Origin: an uncultured Bacteroides sp.
GTDB lineage: Bacteria > Bacteroidota > Bacteroidia > Bacteroidales > Bacteroidaceae
Direction: 5' to 3'
Length of the DNA: 30,784 bases
Assembly (NCBI RefSeq): GCF_900547205.1
Contig: NZ_URFY01000054.1
Location: 1 to 30,784 of the forward strand
In this document: positions 9,772-18,256 of the stretch, piece after piece
Layout of the letters: every line of letters begins with the position of its first letter
How positions within the stretch are numbered: position 1 is the stretch's first letter
Notes under the pieces: generated by a model
The model's database searches: none
Told to the model about the DNA's origin: nothing
What the model saw: only the letters and a program-made list of their open reading frames with translations
Program-made: the position numbers and the translations under genes

Positions 9772-12336
9772 ATGAAAATCAAAGTAAGTAATGTGAATAC
9801 TCCCAACTGGAAAGAAGTGACCGTAAAGTCACGTATTCCGGTAGAGTTGGAGAAGTTGTCTGAAATTGCACGCAACATTTGGTGGGCGTGGAATTATGAA
9901 GCGACAGAACTATTTAGAGATCTAGATCCTGAACTTTGGAAAGAATGTGGACAGAATCCGGTTCTGTTGTTAGAGCGTATGAGCTATGAGAAGTTGGAAG
10001 CCTTGGCAAAAGACAAGGTTATTCTGAAAAGAATGAACGACGTTTATACAAAATTCAGGGATTACTTGGATGTGAAGCCGGACGACAAACGTCCGTCAGT
10101 AGCCTATTTCAGCATGGAATATGGTTTGAGTAGTGTTTTGAAAATATATTCCGGTGGTTTAGGCGTATTGGCTGGTGACTATTTGAAAGAAGCATCCGAC
10201 AGTAACGTAGATTTGTGTGCCGTTGGTTTCCTGTACCGTTATGGTTACTTCACTCAAACGTTGTCGATGGACGGACAGCAGATTGCCAACTACGAAGCAC
10301 AGAACTTCGGCCAGCTTCCTATCGAACGCGTAATGGATGCCGAAGGCAAACCATTGGTAGTTGACGTGCCTTATTTGGATTATTACGTTCATGCTAACGT
10401 ATGGCGTGTCAATGTTGGACGTATCTCTCTGTATCTGCTTGATACGGATAACGAAAAGAACAGCGAATTTGACCGTCCTATCACTCACCAGCTTTATGGT
10501 GGCGACTGGGAAAACCGTCTGAAACAGGAAATCCTGTTAGGTATCGGTGGTATCCTGACGCTGAAAGCGCTGGGCATCAAGAAAGATGTATACCACTGCA
10601 ACGAAGGACACGCTGCATTGATCAACGTTCAGCGTATCTGCGACTACGTAGCTACCGGATTGACCTTCGACCAAGCTATCGAATTGGTTCGCGCTTCTTC
10701 TCTTTATACTGTTCACACTCCGGTTCCGGCAGGTCACGACTATTTCGACGAAGGTCTGTTTGGCAAATATATGGGTGGCTATCCTGTGAGAATGGGTATC
10801 ACTTGGGACGACTTGATGGACCTCGGACGTAACAATCCGGGTGACAAGGGCGAACGTTTCTGTATGTCAGTATTTGCTTGCAACACTTCTCAGGAAGTGA
10901 ACGGTGTAAGCTGGCTGCACGGAAAAGTATCTCAGGAGATGTTCTCAACTATCTGGAAGGGTTACTTCCCGGAAGAAATGCACGTAGGTTATGTAACCAA
11001 CGGTGTTCATTTCCCCACTTGGAGTGCCACAGAATGGAAACAACTATACTTTAAATACTTCAGCGAAAACTTCTGGTACGACCAATCCAATCCTAAGATT
11101 TGGGAAGCTATCTACAATGTGCCCGATGAAGAGATTTGGAAGACTCGTCTGACAATGAAGAATAAGTTGGTAGATTATATCCGCAAGTCATTCCGCGATA
11201 CATGGTTGAAGAATCAGGGAGATCCTTCACGCATCGTTTCGCTGATGGATAAAATCAACCCGAATGCATTGTTGATTGGTTTCGGTCGTCGTTTTGCTAC
11301 TTACAAACGTGCACACCTGCTGTTCACCGACCTGGAACGTCTTTCTAAGATTGTGAACAACCCTGATTATCCGGTGCAATTCCTGTTTACAGGTAAGGCT
11401 CACCCGCACGATGGAGCAGGACAAGGTTTGATTAAACGTATCATCGAAATCTCTCGTCGTCCGGAATTCTTAGGTAAGATTATCTTCCTCGAAAACTACG
11501 ATATGCAGTTGGCACGTCGCTTGGTTTCAGGTGTTGATATTTGGTTGAACACTCCGACTCGTCCGTTGGAAGCATCCGGTACATCTGGTGAAAAGGCTTT
11601 GATGAATGGTGTTGTCAACTTCTCCGTACTCGACGGATGGTGGCTTGAAGGTTACCGTGAAGGTGCAGGTTGGGCGTTGACAGAAAAACGTACTTACCAG
11701 AATCAAGAACATCAGGACCAGTTGGATGCTGCAACTATCTACAGTATTCTTGAAACTGAAATCCTGCCGTTGTACTACGCCCGCAATAAGAAGGGATATT
11801 CTGAAGGCTGGATCAAAGTAGTGAAGAACTCAATTGCGCAGATTGCTCCTCACTATACAATGAAACGTCAGTTGGACGACTATTACAATAAGTTCTATGG
11901 TAAATTGGCAAAACGTTACCATGCTCTGGCTGCCAATGACAATGCGAAAGCAAAAGAAATTGCAGCATGGAAAGAAGAAGTCGTTTCTAAGTGGGATTCT
12001 ATCGAAATCGTATCAAGCGACATGATAGAAGAACTGAAACAAGGCGATATTGAAAGCGGAAAAGAGTATACTATTACTTACGTAATCGATGAAAAAGGCT
12101 TGAACGATGCTGTAGGACTCGAACTGGTTACTACTTATACGACTGCCGACGGCAAACAACACGTTTACTCTGTTGAACCGTTCAGCGTAGTTAAGAAAGA
12201 AGGTGATCTGTATACATTCCAGGTGAAGCACAGCTTGTCCAATGCCGGTAGTTTCAAGGTATCCTACCGTATGTTCCCGAAGAACCAGGAACTTCCGCAT
12301 CGTCAGGACTTCTGCTACGTACGCTGGTTCGTGTAA
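9772..12336 (+). CDS. glgP: Alpha-glucan phosphorylase (GT35)
   Basis: Releases glucose-1-phosphate from the non-reducing ends of glycogen or maltodextrin. The 854-residue protein is of the bacterial/archaeal alpha-glucan phosphorylase type, with an N-terminal DUF3417-like helical region (about residues 1-115) ahead of the catalytic GT-B fold. The pyridoxal-phosphate lysine is K608 in the segment EASGTSGEKALMNG, equivalent to SGTGNMK of classic phosphorylases. The C-terminal 90 or so residues form an extra beta-rich segment. It is cotranscribed with glycogen synthase, so synthesis and breakdown enzymes share a transcript and flux must be set at enzyme level (inference). Confidence 0.94.
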   Translation: MKIKVSNVNTPNWKEVTVKSRIPVELEKLSEIARNIWWAWNYEATELFRDLDPELWKECGQNPVLLLERMSYEKLEALAKDKVILKRMNDVYTKFRDYLDVKPDDKRPSVAYFSMEYGLSSVLKIYSGGLGVLAGDYLKEASDSNVDLCAVGFLYRYGYFTQTLSMDGQQIANYEAQNFGQLPIERVMDAEGKPLVVDVPYLDYYVHANVWRVNVGRISLYLLDTDNEKNSEFDRPITHQLYGGDWENRLKQEILLGIGGILTLKALGIKKDVYHCNEGHAALINVQRICDYVATGLTFDQAIELVRASSLYTVHTPVPAGHDYFDEGLFGKYMGGYPVRMGITWDDLMDLGRNNPGDKGERFCMSVFACNTSQEVNGVSWLHGKVSQEMFSTIWKGYFPEEMHVGYVTNGVHFPTWSATEWKQLYFKYFSENFWYDQSNPKIWEAIYNVPDEEIWKTRLTMKNKLVDYIRKSFRDTWLKNQGDPSRIVSLMDKINPNALLIGFGRRFATYKRAHLLFTDLERLSKIVNNPDYPVQFLFTGKAHPHDGAGQGLIKRIIEISRRPEFLGKIIFLENYDMQLARRLVSGVDIWLNTPTRPLEASGTSGEKALMNGVVNFSVLDGWWLEGYREGAGWALTEKRTYQNQEHQDQLDAATIYSILETEILPLYYARNKKGYSEGWIKVVKNSIAQIAPHYTMKRQLDDYYNKFYGKLAKRYHALAANDNAKAKEIAAWKEEVVSKWDSIEIVSSDMIEELKQGDIESGKEYTITYVIDEKGLNDAVGLELVTTYTTADGKQHVYSVEPFSVVKKEGDLYTFQVKHSLSNAGSFKVSYRMFPKNQELPHRQDFCYVRWFV

Positions 12337-12350
12337 TTAGTTCAAAAGAA

Positions 12351-12380
12351 AAGTAAGGGAGTGATTTCCTCCCTTTACTT
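12351..12380 (+). terminator. Hairpin after glgP, probable terminator
   Basis: AAGTAAGGGAG (12351-12361) pairs with CTCCCTTTACTT (12369-12380) with one bulged base and a short loop. It sits 14 nt after the glgP stop. The following sequence is only weakly T-rich, so termination may be completed at the stronger hairpin just downstream. Confidence 0.5.
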
Positions 12381-12394
12381 GTTCACTTATAAAA

Positions 12395-12436
12395 TTAGCC
12401 CCTGCAAATCCCAAAGATTGCAGGGGCTAAATTTTT
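12395..12436. terminator. Bidirectional terminator between glgP and the TlpA-like gene
   Basis: A perfect 13-bp inverted repeat (12395-12407 with 12418-12430) with a 10-nt loop is flanked by T5 on the plus side and A4 on the left, which reads as T4 on the minus strand. It can therefore stop transcripts of both convergent units. Confidence 0.85.
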
Positions 12437-12547
12437 ATGTAGGAATGTTCAAGAGTCAATGCCCTAAGTATCCTGTCAGTTTCCGAATAGGGGAACGGTC
12501 GGGAAACTGTAACGACCTGATAAACAATCCGGTAGTTTCTGGCTCAT

Positions 12548-13651
12548 TTATTTAACCGCTTCAGCTATCTTAGCATTGAGTTTATCTCCATGAAGACCGC
12601 GAGCGATGATAGTACCTTCGCCATCAATCAAAACTGTGTGAGGAATGCTGCCCACTGCATAAAGTTGCGCACCTTCGCTCTGCCAGAATTTCAGGTCGGA
12701 CATTTGCGGCCAAGTCATGTTCAACTTCTTAATAGCTTCTTTCCAACCAGCACCATCCTGATCGAGAGAAACACCTACGATTTCGAAGTTCTTACCTTTA
12801 TATTGAGCGTAAGTTTCCACCAGATTAGGCATTTCGCGACGGCAAGGACCGCACCAGCTAGCCCAGAAGTCAACCAATACCACCTTGCCTTTACCTGCGT
12901 AATCAGACAATTTAATGTTTCTTCCCTCCGGAGTTTTCATTTCAAAATCAATGAACTTAGTGCCTACGGCAGTTTTCTTCTGTTTTTCGGTCTGTTCTTT
13001 GATTCGTACAATGATGTCATCGTTCTGATAGTTGGCCGGAACCTGTTCCAGCAAAGCTGCATTCTCTTCGGTAGAGTTACCATAGAAAGTCTGTTTGAAC
13101 AATAATACTCCTACGGGGTTATTGATGTTCTTTTTTACTCCTTCTTTAATTACAAGATTGTATTGGTCTTCCAACTGGCCAGCTTCCTTTTGCTTGGCTT
13201 CTTTCTGTTTGTCACTTAAAGTAGTGTCCGCCATAGCTTTATAGATGGCATTCATCTTTTTGGTGATTTCGTTGATTTGAGCTCTGATTTCCTGGTATGC
13301 ATCATTATTGGCAGTACCTGTAACGGAATCATCGTCCTTGTTGAGTGCAACATTAATCTTTCCGTTTTCAAGGAAGAAATCAACCATCAACGGATCTCCG
13401 TTTACATTACAAGTAACGTAACGGCTGACAGCCGAGTCCTGCGTACCTTTAAAAGTAAAAGTACCATTGGCGATGACGGCTGTATCTAATTTGGTTAAAT
13501 TTCTACCCGTTGCTTCTTGAAGGTAAACGGTGTCACCATCGTTTGCGCCCTCCACTGTTCCTGTAACGACGTATCCGGCTTTGTTTCCGCCAGTACAAGC
13601 TACCATGCCCAACGCTGCCGTTGCAATAACTAAATAAGTTAACTTTTTCAT
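12548..13651 (-). CDS. Lipoprotein thiol-disulfide oxidoreductase, DUF4369 plus TlpA-like thioredoxin domain
   Basis: A cell-envelope redox protein of a type very common in Bacteroides. The 367 residues start with a lipoprotein signal (lipobox ending at C19, LGMVAC). A DUF4369-like N-terminal domain follows (about 25-115), then a charged helical linker (about 120-225). The C-terminal thioredoxin fold (about 230-367) has the active site W-C-G-P-C at 266-270. The likely role is reduction of disulfides in periplasmic or outer-membrane-facing proteins; the specific client is unknown. It is monocistronic, with its own promoter on the minus strand, and converges with the glycogen operon. Confidence 0.9.
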   Translation of the reverse strand: MKKLTYLVIATAALGMVACTGGNKAGYVVTGTVEGANDGDTVYLQEATGRNLTKLDTAVIANGTFTFKGTQDSAVSRYVTCNVNGDPLMVDFFLENGKINVALNKDDDSVTGTANNDAYQEIRAQINEITKKMNAIYKAMADTTLSDKQKEAKQKEAGQLEDQYNLVIKEGVKKNINNPVGVLLFKQTFYGNSTEENAALLEQVPANYQNDDIIVRIKEQTEKQKKTAVGTKFIDFEMKTPEGRNIKLSDYAGKGKVVLVDFWASWCGPCRREMPNLVETYAQYKGKNFEIVGVSLDQDGAGWKEAIKKLNMTWPQMSDLKFWQSEGAQLYAVGSIPHTVLIDGEGTIIARGLHGDKLNAKIAEAVK

Positions 13652-13683
13652 GCTTTTGTAAAATTAGTGAATAAATATTTATG

Positions 13684-13691
13684 CAAAGATA
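13684..13691 (-). promoter_or_regulatory. Predicted promoter (-7 box) of the TlpA-like gene
   Basis: On the minus strand the box reads TATCTTTG, an exact TAnnTTTG match, 32 bases before the ATG at 13651. It is divergent from the potA promoter about 75 bp away. Confidence 0.65.
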
Positions 13692-13765
13692 GATTATTTT
13701 TCTGTCGGGCATCGAAAAACTCTGTTATATTAGATTAACACGTAGGTGGAAACCGTAGAAATGTG

Positions 13766-13773
13766 TACCTTTG
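13766..13773 (+). promoter_or_regulatory. Predicted promoter (-7 box) of potABCD
   Basis: TACCTTTG matches TAnnTTTG exactly, 23 bases before ATG 13796. It falls inside the upstream extension of the potA reading frame (in-frame GTG at 13763), which argues that 13796 is the real start. Confidence 0.65.
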
Positions 13774-13795
13774 CAGCCCAAACTTTAGTAAGAAT

Positions 13796-15181
13796 ATGCA
13801 AGAAGATAAATCCATCATTGAAGTTAGCCGTGTGTCGAAGTATTTTGGCGAGAAAACAGCATTGGATGATGTAACTCTGAACGTGAAAAAGGGTGAGTTT
13901 GTCACCATCCTGGGTCCTTCCGGTTGTGGAAAGACAACATTGTTACGTCTCATTGCCGGCTTTCAGACAGCTACGGAAGGTGAAATCCGAATTTCGGGTA
14001 AGGAAATAACGCAAACCCCTCCACACAAGCGACCCGTGAATACGGTATTCCAGAAGTATGCCCTGTTCCCTCATTTAAATGTATACGACAATATCGCCTT
14101 TGGCCTGAAACTGAAGAAGATACCCAAACAGACCATCGAGAAGAAGGTAAAAGCCGCTTTGAAGATGGTGGGTATGACAGACTACGAGTATCGTGATGTC
14201 AATTCTCTTTCCGGTGGTCAGCAACAACGCGTAGCCATTGCCCGTGCCATTGTCAACGAACCGGAAGTGCTACTATTGGATGAACCGCTGGCGGCGCTCG
14301 ACCTCAAAATGAGAAAGGATATGCAGATGGAACTTAAAGAAATGCATAAATCTTTGGGAATCACGTTTGTATACGTCACTCACGATCAAGAGGAAGCACT
14401 GACTTTGAGCGATACGATTGTAGTGATGAGTGAGGGAAAGATTCAGCAAATCGGTACCCCCATCGATATCTACAATGAGCCTATCAACTCCTTTGTAGCA
14501 GATTTTATTGGAGAGAGCAACATCCTGAATGGTACGATGATTCATGACAAACTGGTGCATTTCTGCGATACGGAGTTTGAATGTGTGGACGAAGGATTCG
14601 GCGAAAATGTTCCCGTAGACGTGGTTATCCGTCCCGAAGATCTTTATATATTCCCTGTTTCGGATATGGCGCAGTTGACGGGAGTGGTGCAGACTTCCAT
14701 CTTCAAGGGAGTGCATTATGAAATGACTGTGCTCTGTGGCGGATACGAATTCCTGGTACAAGATTACCATCACTTCGAGGTAGGAGCGGAGGTAGGACTG
14801 CTGGTAAAACCGTTCGATATTCACATCATGAAGAAAGAGCGGGTTTGCAACACATTTGAAGGAAAACTGCTGGATGCCACTCATGTGGAATTTCTCGGTT
14901 GCAACTTTGAATGTGCTCCGGTAGAAGGTATAGAGCCCGATGCAAATGTCAAAGTAGAAGTAGACTTTGATAAAGTAATCCTTCAGGATAATGAGGAAGA
15001 CGGATCGCTGACCGGTGAAGTGAAATTCATCCTTTATAAGGGCGATCATTATCATCTGACTGTATTGTCGGACTGGGACGAGAATGTGTTTGTAGATACG
15101 AATGATGTATGGGATGACGGCGATCGTGTAGGTATTACCATCCCTCCGGATGCCATTCGTGTAATTAAAATAACCGATTAA
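13796..15181 (+). CDS. potA: Polyamine ABC transporter ATP-binding protein PotA, long form
   Basis: The ATPase that drives spermidine/putrescine import. Walker A GPSGCGKTT lies at residues 40-48, the signature LSGGQ at 138-142, Walker B LLLDEP at 159-164 and the switch histidine at H196. The protein has 461 residues, about 80 more than E. coli PotA. The excess is explained by a second copy of the C-terminal TOBE region: residues about 257-348 and 365-461 show the same order of motifs (FEC..., then LTG.V...KG.HY..TVL). The GTG start at 13763 was rejected because it overlaps the promoter. potB follows after 11 nt. Confidence 0.93.
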   Translation: MQEDKSIIEVSRVSKYFGEKTALDDVTLNVKKGEFVTILGPSGCGKTTLLRLIAGFQTATEGEIRISGKEITQTPPHKRPVNTVFQKYALFPHLNVYDNIAFGLKLKKIPKQTIEKKVKAALKMVGMTDYEYRDVNSLSGGQQQRVAIARAIVNEPEVLLLDEPLAALDLKMRKDMQMELKEMHKSLGITFVYVTHDQEEALTLSDTIVVMSEGKIQQIGTPIDIYNEPINSFVADFIGESNILNGTMIHDKLVHFCDTEFECVDEGFGENVPVDVVIRPEDLYIFPVSDMAQLTGVVQTSIFKGVHYEMTVLCGGYEFLVQDYHHFEVGAEVGLLVKPFDIHIMKKERVCNTFEGKLLDATHVEFLGCNFECAPVEGIEPDANVKVEVDFDKVILQDNEEDGSLTGEVKFILYKGDHYHLTVLSDWDENVFVDTNDVWDDGDRVGITIPPDAIRVIKITD

Positions 15182-15192
15182 CAAGAAAGGAA

Positions 15193-15993
15193 GTGAATAA
15201 TAGATTTATAGTCTTTTTGTCATCACGCAAGAGCTGGACTCTGCCTTACATTATTTTCTCGGCGATCTTTGTGATCATACCGTTGCTTTTAATTGTTGTG
15301 TATGCCTTTACCGATGATAACGGGCATTTGACACTCGATAACTTTCAGAAGTTTTTTGAACATCCCGAAGCAATCAATACCTTTGTCTATTCGATAGGTA
15401 TTGCCATTATCACCACCCTTGTTTGTATTTTACTTGGCTATCCGGCAGCATGGATATTGAGTAACAGTAAGCTGAACCGTTCTAAAACGATGGTCGTACT
15501 GTTCATACTGCCTATGTGGGTCAATATTCTGGTGCGTACTTTAGCCACAGTTGCATTGTTCGACTTTCTCAGCTTTCCGCTGGGAGAAGGGGCGTTGATA
15601 TTCGGTATGGTGTACAACTTCATCCCTTTCATGATTTATCCTATCTACAATACTTTGCAGAAGATGGACCAAAGCTATATCGAGGCTGCGCAAGACTTGG
15701 GAGCCAATCCCGTGCAGGTCTTCTTCAAAGCAATACTTCCGCTATCCATGCCGGGAGTGATGAGTGGCATCATGATGGTATTTATGCCCACCATATCCAC
15801 TTTTGCTATTGCCGAACTGTTGACAATGAACAACATAAAGCTCTTCGGTACGACCATTCAGGAGAACATAAACAATAGTATGTGGAACTACGGAGCGGCC
15901 CTTTCCCTTATCATGCTTTTGCTGATAGCCGCCACTTCATTGTTCAGTACCGACGATAAGGACAATTCTAACGAAGGAGGTGGGTTATGGTAA
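15193..15993 (+). CDS. potB: Polyamine ABC transporter permease PotB
   Basis: An inner-membrane permease half of the importer. It has 266 residues with about six hydrophobic helices and the cytoplasmic EAA loop (EAAQDLGANPVQVFFKAILP) that contacts the ATPase. The start is GTG at 15193, 11 nt after potA; the first ATG downstream would remove part of the first helix. Its 3' end overlaps potC by 7 nt and contains the potC ribosome binding site. Confidence 0.93.
   Translation: MNNRFIVFLSSRKSWTLPYIIFSAIFVIIPLLLIVVYAFTDDNGHLTLDNFQKFFEHPEAINTFVYSIGIAIITTLVCILLGYPAAWILSNSKLNRSKTMVVLFILPMWVNILVRTLATVALFDFLSFPLGEGALIFGMVYNFIPFMIYPIYNTLQKMDQSYIEAAQDLGANPVQVFFKAILPLSMPGVMSGIMMVFMPTISTFAIAELLTMNNIKLFGTTIQENINNSMWNYGAALSLIMLLLIAATSLFSTDDKDNSNEGGGLW
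15974..15980 (+). promoter_or_regulatory. Strong Shine-Dalgarno for potC inside potB
   Basis: AAGGAGG lies 6 nt before the potC ATG at 15987, within the last codons of potB. Most genes in this window lack any recognisable Shine-Dalgarno, as is usual in Bacteroides, so this site stands out. It supports the 7-nt overlapping start. Confidence 0.7.
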
Positions 15994-16781
15994 AAAGATT
16001 ATTTGCACAGGCCTATTTGTGGATATTGCTTTTGTTGCTTTATTCTCCTATCGTGATCATTGTGATTTACTCATTTACCGAAGCGAAAGTATTGGGCAAC
16101 TGGACCGGCTTTTCCACCAAACTTTACTCTTCGTTGTTCACCACCGGCGCCCATCATTCATTGATGAACGCATTGATAAATACCATTACTATCGCCCTGC
16201 TGGCTGCCACTGCATCTACCTTGTTGGGAAGTGTGGCGGCTATCGGCATATTCAATCTGAAATCCCGCTCACGCAAGGCTATTGGTTTTGTAAACAGTAT
16301 TCCTATTCTGAATGGAGACATAATTACCGGTATCTCTCTCTTCCTGCTGTTCGTTTCTTTAGGAATCACACAGGGATATACCACGGTGGTTCTGGCACAT
16401 ATCACATTTTGTACGCCTTATGTCGTGTTGAGTGTGCTGCCGCGTCTCAAGCAGATGAATCCCAATATCTACGAAGCTGCCCTTGACTTGGGAGCTACTC
16501 CCATGCAAGCTTTATATAAGGTGATTGTTCCGGAAATTCGTCCGGGGATGATTAGCGGTTTTATGCTTGCGCTGACATTGTCTATTGATGATTTTGCCGT
16601 AACAGTCTTCACTATTGGTAATCAAGGTTTGGAGACGCTGTCTACTTATATTTACGCCGATGCTCGCAAGGGTGGGTTGACGCCGGAACTCCGTCCGCTT
16701 TCCGCCATCATCTTCGTTGTAGTGTTGGCGTTGCTGATTGTGATAAATTACCGGGCGGATAAAGCCAAGAAGAAAGATTAA
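15987..16781 (+). CDS. potC: Polyamine ABC transporter permease PotC
   Basis: The second permease half. It has 264 residues with about six membrane helices and an EAA loop (EAALDLGATPMQALYKVIVPE). The later segment LTLSIDDFAVTVFT is typical of PotC-like permeases. The gene overlaps potB by 7 nt, and the start is fixed by a strong AAGGAGG. potD follows closely. Confidence 0.94.
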   Translation: MVKRLFAQAYLWILLLLLYSPIVIIVIYSFTEAKVLGNWTGFSTKLYSSLFTTGAHHSLMNALINTITIALLAATASTLLGSVAAIGIFNLKSRSRKAIGFVNSIPILNGDIITGISLFLLFVSLGITQGYTTVVLAHITFCTPYVVLSVLPRLKQMNPNIYEAALDLGATPMQALYKVIVPEIRPGMISGFMLALTLSIDDFAVTVFTIGNQGLETLSTYIYADARKGGLTPELRPLSAIIFVVVLALLIVINYRADKAKKKD

Positions 16782-16814
16782 CAGAGTACTGAAATGTGCA
16801 ACTACGTAACTAAA

Positions 16815-18146
16815 ATGAAAAGAATAATTCCTTTTGTCCTATTGCTTCTCACCCTCTCCGGTTGCTACAATTCCGGTGAGCCACGTGAGCGAGTACTTAA
16901 AATCTATAACTGGGCAGACTACATCGGTGAAGGTGTACTCGAAGACTTTCAGGCATACTATAAGGAACAGACGGGTGAAGATATCCGTATCGTTTATCAG
17001 ACATTCGACATCAACGAAATTATGCTCACAAAGATAGAGAAAGGACATGAAGACTTTGATGTGGTCTGTCCTTCGGAATACATCATCGAGCGTATGTTGA
17101 AAAAACATCTGCTATTGCCTATCGATACGAACTTTGCCCATTCTCCCAATTACATGAACAATGTGTCTCCGTTCATTCGTGCGCAGATAAATAAACTAAG
17201 TCAGCCGGGCGAAGAAGCCAGTCGTTATGCAGTGTGCTATATGTGGGGAACTGCGGGGATTTTATACAACAGAGCTTATATTCCCGATTCGGTTGCATCC
17301 TCTTGGGAGTGCCTTTGGAATCCCAAGTATGCCGGAAAGATTCTGATGAAAGATAGTTATCGCGATGCATACGGAACCGCCATCATTTATGCTCATGCCA
17401 AAGAGTTGGAAGCCGGAACGGTAACGGTTGAAGAGTTGATGAACGACTATTCTCCCGAAGCAATGGCATTGGCTGAAAGATACTTGAAAGCTATGAAGCC
17501 TAATATTGCCGGTTGGGAAGCGGACTTCGGAAAGGAGATGATGACGAAAAACAAAGCCTGGTTGAACATGACTTGGAGCGGTGATGCAATGTGGGCGATT
17601 GAAGAAGCGAATGCGGTAGGAGTTGACTTGGATTATGAAGTTCCAAAGGAAGGAAGCAATATCTGGTACGACGGTTGGGTGATTCCCAAATATGCAAAGA
17701 ATCCGGAAGCTGCCAGTTATTTCATCAATTTCATGTGCCGGCCGGACATTGCTTTGCGGAATATGGATTTCTGCGGATATGTCAGTTCGATTGCTGCACC
17801 TGAGATTATGGAGGAAAAGATTGATACGACATTGAATTACTTTGCCGATTTGAGTTACTTCTTCGGTCCGGGTGCCGACAGTATACAGATTGATAAGATA
17901 CAATATCCTGATCGGAAAGTAGTGGAACGATGTGCTATGATTCGTGACTTTGGTGATAAGACAAAAGAAGTGCTTGATATCTGGTCACGTATCAAAGGAG
18001 ATAATTTGGGAGTGGGCATCACTATTCTAATCTTCGTGGTCGTTGCTCTGATGAGTGGCTGGATGATTTATAAAAGATGGCAGCAATATAGCCGTCAGAA
18101 ACAGCAGAGACGCAGAAGTAGAAGAAGGAAACAGAAGAGGAATTAA
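16815..18146 (+). CDS. potD: Polyamine-binding lipoprotein PotD with a C-terminal membrane anchor
   Basis: The substrate-binding component of the importer. From ATG 16815 the protein has 443 residues and begins with a clean lipoprotein signal (lipobox LTLSGC, C17). The PotD-type binding domain follows (KIYNWADYIG, then the ligand-site segments VVCPSEY, WGTAGILYN and WSGDAMWA). Unlike classic PotD (about 350 residues, soluble) it ends with a hydrophobic helix (about 399-419) and a very basic tail rich in Arg and Lys (420-443). An ATG at 16794 would add seven residues before the signal peptide; the downstream ATG gives the better signal sequence. Dual anchoring would keep the protein on the permease; this is inference. 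Confidence 0.92.
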   Translation: MKRIIPFVLLLLTLSGCYNSGEPRERVLKIYNWADYIGEGVLEDFQAYYKEQTGEDIRIVYQTFDINEIMLTKIEKGHEDFDVVCPSEYIIERMLKKHLLLPIDTNFAHSPNYMNNVSPFIRAQINKLSQPGEEASRYAVCYMWGTAGILYNRAYIPDSVASSWECLWNPKYAGKILMKDSYRDAYGTAIIYAHAKELEAGTVTVEELMNDYSPEAMALAERYLKAMKPNIAGWEADFGKEMMTKNKAWLNMTWSGDAMWAIEEANAVGVDLDYEVPKEGSNIWYDGWVIPKYAKNPEAASYFINFMCRPDIALRNMDFCGYVSSIAAPEIMEEKIDTTLNYFADLSYFFGPGADSIQIDKIQYPDRKVVERCAMIRDFGDKTKEVLDIWSRIKGDNLGVGITILIFVVVALMSGWMIYKRWQQYSRQKQQRRRSRRRKQKRN

Positions 18147-18198
18147 AAAAGTCGATTATGTTGATTATGTGTTCACCTACCACCTCCCCCTACGGGTA

Positions 18199-18220
18199 CT
18201 CCTCCTTCCCGAAGGAGGAG
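18199..18220. repeat. GC-rich perfect hairpin between potD and the AlkD-like gene
   Basis: CTCCTCCTTC (18199-18208) and GAAGGAGGAG (18211-18220) are exact reverse complements separated by two C. The element sits between convergent genes, in a locally C-rich patch (18171-18220) unlike its AT-rich surroundings. It may act as a two-way terminator (T6 follows near 18238) or be a dispersed palindromic repeat unit. Confidence 0.55.
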
Positions 18221-18256
18221 AGTGGAGATAGTATTACTTTTTTGATGGTAGGGTGT

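Noticed and set aside
13763..13795. GTG start for potA
   Set aside because: The first codons coincide with the TACCTTTG promoter box; ATG 13796 gives the usual PotA N-terminus.
14273..15184. 303-codon open frame on the minus strand of potA
   Set aside because: It is antisense to a well-supported ATPase gene, has aromatic-rich unlikely composition and matches no family I know.
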